A model generated the notes under the pieces. The model made no database searches. It saw nothing but the letters and a program-made list of their open reading frames with translations, and was not told where the DNA came from. A stretch of 5,193 nt of DNA, taken from NCBI GenBank assembly GCA_026982025.1, contig JALSHX010000051.1, forward strand, positions 1 through 5,193. Direction: 5' to 3'. Positions 1-5,193 of the stretch are shown here, piece by piece (position 1 is the first letter of the stretch; each line of letters opens with the position of its first letter). The position numbers and the translations under genes are program-made. This DNA comes from Aquificaceae bacterium (GTDB taxonomy: Bacteria > Aquificota > Aquificia > Aquificales > Aquificaceae).

Positions 1-462
1 CAGAAGATAGAAAAGACCATGGGTAAACCCATTCTTGAAATGGTCAGGGACCCCGAAACGGGCGAAGAAAAAGTGGTTGTAAAGGGGTATTTTGTTCCCA
101 GAGACATATATGAAGCTGTGGCAATCAACGACCTTGAAGCTCTCAAGGCGTCAATGGGTAAGGTTCCTCCCGACCTCTCCTCTTACTACCTTGCGAGGGG
201 ACCCGGATATTTATACCAGTTCATACTGAACCCCCAGAAGGTCCTTCCCGGAACATCCATGCCCCAGTTTTTCAATCCGGAGTTTGATAAGGAGGCGGGT
301 CAAAAGGTTGCGAAGATTGTTTCATACATGAGGTCCGTTTCCGAGCCGTCACCCGAGGAAAAAACCAAAAGAACCTTTATGGGAATTGCAACCATAAGCT
401 ACTTTGTGGTTATGGGCGCTCTTCTCTGGATACTGAGAAAAAGACTGATCAACCGTCCCTGA
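1..462 (+). CDS. petC: Cytochrome c1 subunit of the bc1 complex, 5'-truncated by the window edge
   Basis: This is the C-terminal part (153 codons visible) of a cytochrome c1, the membrane-anchored c-type cytochrome that passes electrons from the Rieske protein to soluble carriers on the periplasmic side. The reading frame is open to base 1 with no stop. The ATG at 19 therefore looks internal, and the haem-binding CxxCH should lie upstream of the window. Visible hallmarks are PPDLS (about residues 56-60 of the visible part), the class I cytochrome c Met-ligand motif PGTSMP with the probable sixth haem ligand at Met87, and a SEPSPEEKTKR stretch leading into one transmembrane helix (about 126-145). 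A basic tail, RKRLINRP, follows and fits a cytoplasmic C-terminus. Rieske and cytochrome b genes are expected just upstream but cannot be seen. The protein seems shorter and simpler than mitochondrial or alphaproteobacterial c1, closer to the Aquificales form. Family call is fairly secure; the gene symbol follows common usage. Confidence 0.82.
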   Translation, partial: QKIEKTMGKPILEMVRDPETGEEKVVVKGYFVPRDIYEAVAINDLEALKASMGKVPPDLSSYYLARGPGYLYQFILNPQKVLPGTSMPQFFNPEFDKEAGQKVAKIVSYMRSVSEPSPEEKTKRTFMGIATISYFVVMGALLWILRKRLINRP

Positions 463-485
463 GGGGGCGGTGTAAACCCCTTTTT
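452..485 (+). terminator. Probable intrinsic terminator after cytochrome c1
   Basis: ACCGTCCC (452-459) pairs with GGGGCGGT (464-471) in an 8-bp stem with one G-U wobble and a TGAG loop. The loop includes part of the stop codon. After a short spacer (GTAAACCCC) comes TTTTT at 481-485. A competing fold pairs GGGG (463-466) with CCCC (477-480), extended by A462-T481, directly before the T-run; this would be the better terminator geometry. Either fold would end the bc1 transcript and separate it from the sensing genes. Partial read-through is possible because the T-run is only five bases. Confidence 0.5.
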
Positions 486-492
486 CAGATTC

Positions 493-498
493 TATATT
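493..498 (+). promoter_or_regulatory. Possible -10 box of the binding protein/kinase/regulator operon
   Basis: TATATT ends 7 bases before the ATG at 506, the distance expected between a sigma70-type -10 box and its start site. Transcription would then begin at or next to the start codon. No convincing -35 hexamer is seen 16-18 bp upstream (the region is GTGTAA-like), so this is weak evidence. It is supported mainly by the need for a promoter between the terminator and the next gene, and by the absence of a Shine-Dalgarno site there. Confidence 0.25.
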
Positions 499-505
499 CT
501 ATTTT

Positions 506-1471
506 ATGGGGAAATTTCTGCCTTTTTTGGTTGTTATATCTCTGGTACTTTCATGCCGAATCACCTCAGAACCCATGTACAAAATAGCGATCTTTATATC
601 GGGGGAGGGAAGGATGGGAAAGGTGAAGGGCTTTCTTGACGGTCTTAAGGACCTCGGACTTGACAGGGTTGAAACCACCTTTTACGAAGGGGACAACACT
701 CTTACGAAGATAAGGGAGCTTGCCCAGATCCTGATCCTTGAACAGGACAGGTACGACCTTATTGCTGTGGGTGGTAGCCTTGAGGCGCACATGATAAAGT
801 CCGCTGGAGATTTAAAGACCCCCGTGCTGATACTTGGAGGGACCAGTATACTTCAGTGGAAACTGACCAGAAGCCTTGCGGAACCGTCAGAAAACATCAC
901 GGGAGTGGACAACCTGAACGCGGAGCTTATGGAAAAGAGAGTTGAGCTATTCAGGAAAATGTTTCCCTACATAAAAAAGGTACTTGTGTTCTGCAATCCC
1001 CAGTTTGAGGCTTCAAAAAATGCAACAACCATCACCATAAGGGCTGGTAGAAAGTTCGGACTGAAGGTCGTTCCGGTCAATGTTCGCGATGTGATTGAGC
1101 TTGAGTACATAATCAGCAATATGAAGGAAGACGGCTTTGAAGCAATTATAATAACACCGTGCTTTTACACCGAAAACTTCCTCACCACATACATCCTCCA
1201 CTATGCCAACTTTTACCAGATTCCGGTTTTCTGCCACTCGCCGGGTCTCGTTAAGAAAGGTTGCCATGTTGCCTACGGAACATCCGGATACGAGCAGGGC
1301 TTTCAGGCGGCACACATGGCTTACAAGATCCTCAACGGGACACCCGTGAAATTTGTTCCCTTTGAGCGTGCTTACTATCCGAGGCTCGCGGTCAACGAAA
1401 AAGCCCTTGCGGAGCTCGGGGTGGATTTTAACAGGGAATTTTTCACCTATGTTGACGAGGTAGTCAAATGA
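506..1471 (+). CDS. ABC_sub_bind-family periplasmic binding lipoprotein, probable ligand sensor
   Basis: A 321-residue extracytoplasmic solute-binding protein of the ABC_sub_bind type (Pfam PF04392, COG2984, TrpX-like). It starts with a short hydrophobic signal ending in VLSC, so Cys17 is the likely lipidated residue after signal peptidase II cleavage. The mature part follows the family plan: KIAIFISGEG...GFLDGLKDLG (26-51), a DLIAVGG strand (84-90), the N-ITGVDNL hinge region (130-138), a second lobe with KKVLVFCNP (157-165) and EAIIITP (212-218), then IPVFCHSPGLVKKG, GYEQGFQAAHMAYKILNGTP (261-280) and the typical end LAVNEKALAELGV. No permease or ATPase gene is adjacent. The stop overlaps the next gene's start (ATGA, 1468-1471), so production is coupled to a histidine kinase; a signalling role rather than transport is inferred. 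The start at 506 is set by the signal peptide and by an in-frame stop at 473, although no Shine-Dalgarno site precedes it. C163, C219, C243 and C253 are extra cysteines. The ligand cannot be told from sequence. Confidence 0.85.
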   Translation: MGKFLPFLVVISLVLSCRITSEPMYKIAIFISGEGRMGKVKGFLDGLKDLGLDRVETTFYEGDNTLTKIRELAQILILEQDRYDLIAVGGSLEAHMIKSAGDLKTPVLILGGTSILQWKLTRSLAEPSENITGVDNLNAELMEKRVELFRKMFPYIKKVLVFCNPQFEASKNATTITIRAGRKFGLKVVPVNVRDVIELEYIISNMKEDGFEAIIITPCFYTENFLTTYILHYANFYQIPVFCHSPGLVKKGCHVAYGTSGYEQGFQAAHMAYKILNGTPVKFVPFERAYYPRLAVNEKALAELGVDFNREFFTYVDEVVK

Positions 1472-3444
1472 AGCTTTCCCTCAAAGCGAGGATACTGCTG
1501 ATCCTCTTCTTCTTAACGCTTATCCCCCTCGTTCTTTACTTTTACCACTACACTGCCATGAAGCAAAAGCTCCTCGGAGACAGGCTCAGGTTTCACACCC
1601 TTTACGCCTCTTCGGTGGTGAGCAGGATTGAGCTGTTCCTTGAGAGGGTGATGTCCGATTCCGCATCTCTGATTGCCGCTTACAGAAGTGCTGGTCTTTC
1701 GGAAAAGGAAACCATCTGGAGGATAACGGGACAGGTGAAGGGTGTATTTGAGGGCGCTTATTACGATCAGGACGGAATACTTATGACGGCGGTTAGCAGG
1801 GAAAGCACGGAGCCTGCATTTGAAAAGTTTGTGGACTTCAGAAACAGGAGTAGGATCCTTGAGCTTGAGTACACGCTTTACAAGGAGCCTTTCTTGAGGT
1901 TCTTCGTCCCCTATATGGAGGATGGTTTTGTGAGCGGATATTATGTTTTTTCCCTTGACCTCTCCCTCTTCTGGCAGTCCGTTGTTTCCTCCAAGCCCGC
2001 CCCGGATGTTGAAGTATTCCTTACCGACATTTCGGGAAACGTTCTCGCTTACAGCGATCTGAGGTTTTCAGAAATGAAAAAGATAAGCTTCCGCAAGGGG
2101 ATTTACAACTCGGAGGTTTCGGGAACCAGAGTTGTTGGAGTTTATACGACGAGCGCGGACAAGGACTGGACCGTCGTTGTTGAAGAACCAGTTTCTTCGG
2201 TTCTCCAGCCCATGGCTGACTTTCAGAAAAACGCCCTCGTTGCAGGTTCTGTATTCATGATGGGAGTCGGCATATTTGCGATGATCGTATTCATCAGAAT
2301 TTTCAGACCTCTTGAGAACTTGAAGAACTACATAATTTCATGGGAGAGGGAAAACATCAGCGGAGGGGTTGGGTCGGGAGATGAGGTGACCCAGCTTTCT
2401 CAGGCTTTTGAGCATCTCATCAGAAGACTTGAAGAAGACAGAAAGCTTTACTCCTCCCTCTTTGAGAACACCCTTGACGGAATTATCGTCTTTAATGTTG
2501 AAAGGAGGGTCATTGATGTTAACAGGACCATTCTTGATCAGTATAAAGTCAGCAAAGAGGAGCTTATCGGGAGGAGCATGGAGGATCTTATAGGTGAGAG
2601 CCTTCCCCTTACATCTATATTTTTCTCCGAAAAGAGGATAAATCTCAATGGGGATATTTACTGCCAGCTCAGGCAGGAGCTATTGAGAATAGAGGGAAAT
2701 CAGTATATTCTCTGGAGGATCAAGGATGTTTCTCAGGAGAAGGAGCTGAAGGTGCTCCTTGAGCAGACAGCGAAACTTTCCCTTGCTGGAGAAATCGCCT
2801 GCTCCGTTGCCCACCAGATCAACAATCCCCTTGCCTCAATAATGGGTTATGCGGAAAGCATAATGATGAGCTCAACAGACCCGATAGCGGGTGAAAAGGC
2901 GGAGGTTATATTCCGTCAGGCACAGAAGTGCGCGGAAACGGTGAGAAAGCTCCTTGATGTGGGCAGGCCCTTTGAAGGAAAGCCCGGGTACATTAAACCT
3001 GAAGAGATAACCATTGAGGCGATTAACATGCTTTCTCCCAAGGCGAAGAGAAAGGGCGTTAGGGTGGAATTTGAAAGCTCCCTTAACGGGGAGAAGATAT
3101 TTACATTTCCGTGGCAGGTTGAGCAGGTGTTAATTAACATAATTGACAACGCCATTGATGCTGTCAGACCGGGCGGGCGCGTTCAAATTTCTCTCCGCAG
3201 GGAGGGGAGTTATGTCCTCTGGAGGGTGGAGGATAACGGCACGGGCATACCCAATTCCGAATTGACCAACATATTCAAACCCTTTTACACCACAAAGGAG
3301 TACGGCACCGGACTGGGTCTTCCTCTTGCGAGAAGGTTCATAAGAAACCTCGGAGGTGATATAAATATACGGAGCAGAGAGGGAAAGGGAACGACGGTGG
3401 AGATTTACATAAGCGGGGGGAAAGATGAAAATTCTGGTAGTTGA
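1468..3444 (+). CDS. Membrane sensor histidine kinase (dCache-like, HAMP, PAS, HisKA, HATPase_c)
   Basis: A 658-residue sensor kinase. Transmembrane helices at about 8-28 and 256-277 flank a periplasmic domain of about 225 residues. That domain ends in GTRVVGVYTTSADKDWTVVVEEP (219-241), a pattern typical of dCache_1 domains. A HAMP linker (about 278-325, with P281 and DEVTQLSQAF at 305-314) and a PAS-like domain (about 327-425, ENTLDGIIVFN...VIDVNRTI) follow. The H-box AHQINNPL carries the phospho-acceptor His449. The ATP-binding domain shows the N-box (N557, N561), G1 (D589-x-G591-x-G593), the F-box FKPFYTTK (603-610) and G2 GTGLGL (613-618), so it should be active. The residue after His449 is Gln instead of the usual Glu. 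Input could be periplasmic (direct, or through the upstream lipoprotein) and cytoplasmic through PAS. GAGGT (1457-1461) lies 6 bases before the ATG, and the 4-bp overlap with the upstream gene implies translational coupling. The cognate partner is the overlapping NtrC-type regulator. Confidence 0.93.
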   Translation: MKLSLKARILLILFFLTLIPLVLYFYHYTAMKQKLLGDRLRFHTLYASSVVSRIELFLERVMSDSASLIAAYRSAGLSEKETIWRITGQVKGVFEGAYYDQDGILMTAVSRESTEPAFEKFVDFRNRSRILELEYTLYKEPFLRFFVPYMEDGFVSGYYVFSLDLSLFWQSVVSSKPAPDVEVFLTDISGNVLAYSDLRFSEMKKISFRKGIYNSEVSGTRVVGVYTTSADKDWTVVVEEPVSSVLQPMADFQKNALVAGSVFMMGVGIFAMIVFIRIFRPLENLKNYIISWERENISGGVGSGDEVTQLSQAFEHLIRRLEEDRKLYSSLFENTLDGIIVFNVERRVIDVNRTILDQYKVSKEELIGRSMEDLIGESLPLTSIFFSEKRINLNGDIYCQLRQELLRIEGNQYILWRIKDVSQEKELKVLLEQTAKLSLAGEIACSVAHQINNPLASIMGYAESIMMSSTDPIAGEKAEVIFRQAQKCAETVRKLLDVGRPFEGKPGYIKPEEITIEAINMLSPKAKRKGVRVEFESSLNGEKIFTFPWQVEQVLINIIDNAIDAVRPGGRVQISLRREGSYVLWRVEDNGTGIPNSELTNIFKPFYTTKEYGTGLGLPLARRFIRNLGGDINIRSREGKGTTVEIYISGGKDENSGS

Positions 3445-4756
3445 GGATGATGCGGACTTCAGAAATCTTCTCGTGGACCACCTGAAGAACTGCGGTTTTT
3501 CTGTTGATCAAGCCCGGGACGGGGAGGAAGCATCTGAGTACCTTGAAGAGAAGGATTACCATGTGGTAATTCTGGACCTGTTTCTTCCCGACAGGAACGG
3601 CTTTGATGTTCTTGAGTGGATAAAGGAAAACCTGAGCCTGACCGAGGTTATAGTCATCACAGGACACGGCACAATTAAGACCGCTGTTGAAGCGATGAAG
3701 GCGGGAGCCTTTGACTTCCTTACCAAGCCCTGTTCCCTCGGAGAGCTTGAGATTACTGTCAGGAAAGCCATTGAGTCAAGAGGAGTTAAGAGGGAGAATC
3801 TCCTTTACAGAAAGGAAAGGGATATAAGTCTTGACTACAGCGGACTGGTATTTGAAAGCAGGGAGATGAGGGAAATTCTTGCAAGTATCAAAAGAATCGC
3901 CTGTTCTGACTGCCCCGTCCTTATTACCGGTGAGTCAGGCGTGGGTAAGGAGGCGATAGCCAACCTTATTCACAAAAACAGCGACCGGTCGGAGAAACCC
4001 ATGGTTACCCTTAATATCGCTTCCATTCCAAGGGAACTCCTTGAAGCGGAACTTTTCGGATACGAAAAGGGATCCTTCACCGGTGCGGACCGCTCAAGGG
4101 AGGGCTTTTTTGAACTCGCGGACGGAAGTACCCTTTTTCTTGACGAGATAGGGGAGATGGAGCTATCCCTTCAGGCAAAACTTCTTAGAGCTATTGAAAC
4201 AAAGAAGTTTTACAGGCTGGGGGGAAGGAGGGAGATTGAGAGTGATGTAAGGATCATAACGGCGACCAACAGGGACCTCGGACAGCTCGTAAGAGAGGGT
4301 AAATTCAGGGAAGATCTTTACTTCAGGCTCAACGTGGTTGAGATCAAGGTTCCGCCCTTGAGGGAGCGAAAAGACGACATCATTCCTCTTGCGGAGCACT
4401 TTCTTGGAGTCTTTTCAAGAAAATACTCAAGGAACATTGAGGGATTTACGGAGCCCGCAAAAAAGGCTCTGCTATCCTATCCTTGGTACGGGAATGTTCG
4501 TGAACTAAAAAACGCAGTTGAGAGGGCTGTGCTCTTCTGCGAGGGAACGACGATTGATACGAGGGATATTAACTGCTTGACTTCCGCCGGGGAGGAGAAA
4601 AACGGAGAGATAAAAACCATTAAGGAGGTTGAGAGGGAGTACATTATCCGGGTTTTGAGGGAGGTTAACTTTAACAAGAGGATGGCGTCCCGCATTCTGG
4701 GTATTCCCCTAAGAACTCTCTACAGAAAGATTGAAGCTTACGGCATTAAACCTTGA
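3425..4756 (+). CDS. NtrC-family sigma54-dependent response regulator
   Basis: A 443-residue regulator with complete three-domain NtrC architecture. Receiver (1-about 118): acidic pocket E7/D8/D9, phospho-acceptor D51, switch T79, K101. AAA+ sigma54-interaction domain (about 140-370): Walker A GESGVGKE (169-176), sigma54-contacting loop GSFTGA (216-221), Walker B TLFLDE (236-241), TATN (279-282), arginine-finger region FREDLYFRL (294-302) and sensor II GNVREL (356-361). A Fis-type helix-turn-helix is at about 400-443, with the recognition part MASRILGIPLRTLYRKI. All ATPase residues needed for remodelling sigma54 holoenzyme are present. The loop reads GSFTGA instead of the usual GAFTGA. The start overlaps the kinase gene by 20 bp, preceded by a G-run (3415-3420); a later start would remove the first receiver strand and acidic pocket. 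A sigma54 promoter and a dyad element lie immediately downstream, so the next gene is the obvious target. Confidence 0.95.
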   Translation: MKILVVEDDADFRNLLVDHLKNCGFSVDQARDGEEASEYLEEKDYHVVILDLFLPDRNGFDVLEWIKENLSLTEVIVITGHGTIKTAVEAMKAGAFDFLTKPCSLGELEITVRKAIESRGVKRENLLYRKERDISLDYSGLVFESREMREILASIKRIACSDCPVLITGESGVGKEAIANLIHKNSDRSEKPMVTLNIASIPRELLEAELFGYEKGSFTGADRSREGFFELADGSTLFLDEIGEMELSLQAKLLRAIETKKFYRLGGRREIESDVRIITATNRDLGQLVREGKFREDLYFRLNVVEIKVPPLRERKDDIIPLAEHFLGVFSRKYSRNIEGFTEPAKKALLSYPWYGNVRELKNAVERAVLFCEGTTIDTRDINCLTSAGEEKNGEIKTIKEVEREYIIRVLREVNFNKRMASRILGIPLRTLYRKIEAYGIKP

Positions 4757-4787
4757 CAATCTGGCAAATATATTGCCATTTTGACAA
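4753..4787 (+). promoter_or_regulatory. Candidate upstream activator (enhancer) site, 35-bp dyad
   Basis: TGGCAA-ATATA-TTGCCA (4762-4778) is a perfect inverted repeat with 6-bp arms and a 5-bp centre, the same size and layout as NtrC-type enhancer sites. It is flanked at equal distance by two copies of TTGACAA (4753-4759 and 4781-4787), each nearly self-complementary (TTG-N-CAA). The whole 35-bp unit is symmetric about base 4770, with 12 of 17 base pairs matching across the centre. The centre is about 132 bp before the predicted sigma54 start site, within the usual enhancer range. It overlaps the regulator's stop codon. Binding by the adjacent regulator is inferred. Confidence 0.6.
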
Positions 4788-4799
4788 CGAAAAAGCGGG

Positions 4800-4838
4800 T
4801 CTTCTCCGGAGTCAATACTTCCTCTGGAAAGATTTTTT
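4800..4838 (+). terminator. Intrinsic terminator of the sensing operon
   Basis: TCTT (4800-4803) pairs with AAGA (4829-4832), and TCCGGAG (4805-4811) pairs with CTCTGGA (4822-4828). C4804 is bulged and there is one G-U wobble. This gives 11 base pairs around a 10-base loop (4812-4821), followed at once by TTTTTT (4833-4838) and preceded by an A-rich stretch. The shape and T-run are those of a rho-independent terminator, placed 44 bp after the regulator's stop and before the next promoter. Confidence 0.68.
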
Positions 4839-4875
4839 ACACATTCTCCATTAACTTACCTCCTTTGCCCATTTT

Positions 4876-4891
4876 TGGCACGCTGTTTGCA
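4876..4891 (+). promoter_or_regulatory. Sigma54 (-24/-12) promoter of the DsrE-like gene
   Basis: TGGCAC (4876-4881), five bases GCTGT, then TTGC (4887-4890) and A. The invariant GG (4877-4878) and GC (4889-4890) are separated by exactly 10 bp, as sigma54 requires, and the surrounding bases agree with the consensus TTGGCACG-N4-TTGCA. Counting the final C as -12, transcription should start near 4902. This leaves a leader of about 24 bases containing the Shine-Dalgarno site. The presence of an NtrC-family activator gene just upstream strongly supports function. Confidence 0.9.
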
Positions 4892-4911
4892 AACTAATCG
4901 CTAAACCACTT

Positions 4912-4918
4912 AGGAGGT
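4912..4918 (+). promoter_or_regulatory. Strong Shine-Dalgarno site of the DsrE-like gene
   Basis: AGGAGGT is a full match to the 16S rRNA tail and sits 7 bases before the ATG at 4926. It fixes this start and implies high translation once the gene is transcribed, in contrast to the weak or absent sites of the upstream operon. Confidence 0.85.
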
Positions 4919-4925
4919 GTGAGTC

Positions 4926-5193
4926 ATGGACAGGAGAGACTTTCTCAAAGCAGGGGCGGCAGCACTAACTGTTCCGCTGGTCAGCACAGTTGCAACGGCG
5001 GGAAATGTGAGGCTCAAGTTTGAGGACATGAAGAAACACGCCAAGATCAACGTTATATATCACGCGGACTTTCCTCAGGAAAAGAGATTCAAAACCATGC
5101 TCAGGAACATCACCAACCACCTCTCCGTTTACGACTTTGACCCCTTCAAGATCAAGATCGTTGTTGTCTCTCACGGAGCGGGGGGAAAGTTCC
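4926..5193 (+). CDS. Tat-exported DsrE/DsrF-like protein, 3'-truncated by the window edge
   Basis: The first 89 codons of a gene running off the right end. The N-terminus is a twin-arginine signal: RRDFLK at residues 3-8, a hydrophobic segment (AGAAALTVPLVSTVATA) and an A-T-A site suggesting cleavage after Ala25. The mature part has KINVIYHADFPQEKRFKTMLRNITNHL (40-66) and KIKIVVVSHGAGGKF (75-89). This matches the start of the DsrE-like fold (COG1416/PF02635), with a first beta strand, a helix carrying RNI-NHL and a second strand ending in a HG-G-KF turn. The family is linked to intracellular or periplasmic sulfur transfer in sulfur oxidisers, though exported members are poorly characterised. 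The visible part holds no cysteine, so the sulfur-carrier cysteine of classical DsrE must be further downstream or absent. It is expressed from the sigma54 promoter just upstream and is probably the first gene of an operon. Family call is good; precise role is unknown. Confidence 0.82.
   Translation, partial: MDRRDFLKAGAAALTVPLVSTVATAGNVRLKFEDMKKHAKINVIYHADFPQEKRFKTMLRNITNHLSVYDFDPFKIKIVVVSHGAGGKF

Noticed and set aside
19..462. Full-length gene starting at the ATG at 19
   Set aside because: The frame is open to base 1 and the protein lacks the haem-binding CxxCH that a cytochrome c1 must have, so this Met is internal and the gene is truncated by the window.
566..1315. Minus-strand open frames inside the lipoprotein gene (566-790, 1013-1315)
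   Set aside because: They lie opposite a well-supported gene, have no recognisable domain and no plausible ribosome site; similar antisense frames in the kinase and regulator genes were dismissed for the same reason.
4753..4774. Sigma70 promoter from TTGACA (4753) and TATATT (4769)
   Set aside because: The spacing is only 10 bp, far below the 16-18 bp needed. The second TTGACA (4781) has no -10 box at a suitable distance. Both are better explained as arms of the dyad element.
4762..4782. TGGCAA/TTGCCA hairpin as a terminator
   Set aside because: The stem is only 6 bp, AT-rich at the loop, with four T bases after it. The proper terminator lies 22 bp further on.
4804..4829. Short palindromes CTCCGGAG and TTCC-TCT-GGAA as operator sites
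   Set aside because: Both are parts of the longer terminator stem (4800-4832) followed by six T bases, which explains them together.
4837..4866. Minus-strand start: AAAGGAGGT followed by ATG at 4851
   Set aside because: The ribosome site and spacing look good, but the frame stops after four codons (M-E-N-V).
1..5193. CRISPR arrays, tRNA/rRNA genes, insertion sequences, attachment sites
   Set aside because: No repeated spaced units, cloverleaf, rRNA-like stretch, transposase frame or terminal inverted repeats were seen on either strand.

Overview
The window (5193 bp) most resembles a chromosomal stretch from a thermophilic, chemolithotrophic bacterium, plausibly of the Aquificales. The reasons are a short monohaem-type cytochrome c1, heavy AGG/AGA arginine codon use, tightly overlapping genes, and a Tat-exported DsrE-like protein of the kind seen in sulfur oxidisers. 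The taxonomic guess is inference; no marker gene in the window settles it. All supported genes are on the + strand.

Layout. (1) 1-462: the 3' part of a cytochrome c1 gene, open at the left edge, ending in a C-terminal membrane anchor. A GC-rich hairpin with a T-run spans its stop codon. (2) 506-4756: a three-gene, translationally coupled unit. It encodes a lipoprotein of the ABC_sub_bind family, a membrane histidine kinase (dCache-like periplasmic domain, HAMP, PAS, HisKA, HATPase) and an NtrC-type sigma54 activator (receiver, AAA+, Fis-type HTH). The genes overlap by 4 and 20 bp. No permease or ATPase gene lies beside the binding protein. (3) 4757-4925: a compact non-coding region of 169 bp. 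It contains, in order, a 35-bp dyad-symmetric element that starts inside the regulator's last codons, an intrinsic terminator, a near-perfect sigma54 -24/-12 promoter and a strong Shine-Dalgarno site. (4) 4926-5193: the start of a Tat-signal DsrE/DsrF-like gene, cut by the right edge.

How it may work together (inference). The binding protein, kinase and regulator look like a self-contained periplasmic sensing system. The lipoprotein would bind a ligand outside the membrane and inform the kinase. The kinase would phosphorylate the NtrC-type regulator, which would bind the 35-bp dyad about 130 bp upstream of the predicted start site and activate sigma54 polymerase at the promoter of the DsrE-like gene. 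The position beside the bc1 complex and the DsrE-like target suggest control of sulfur-compound oxidation feeding the quinone pool. The ligand is unknown and the target operon continues beyond the window.
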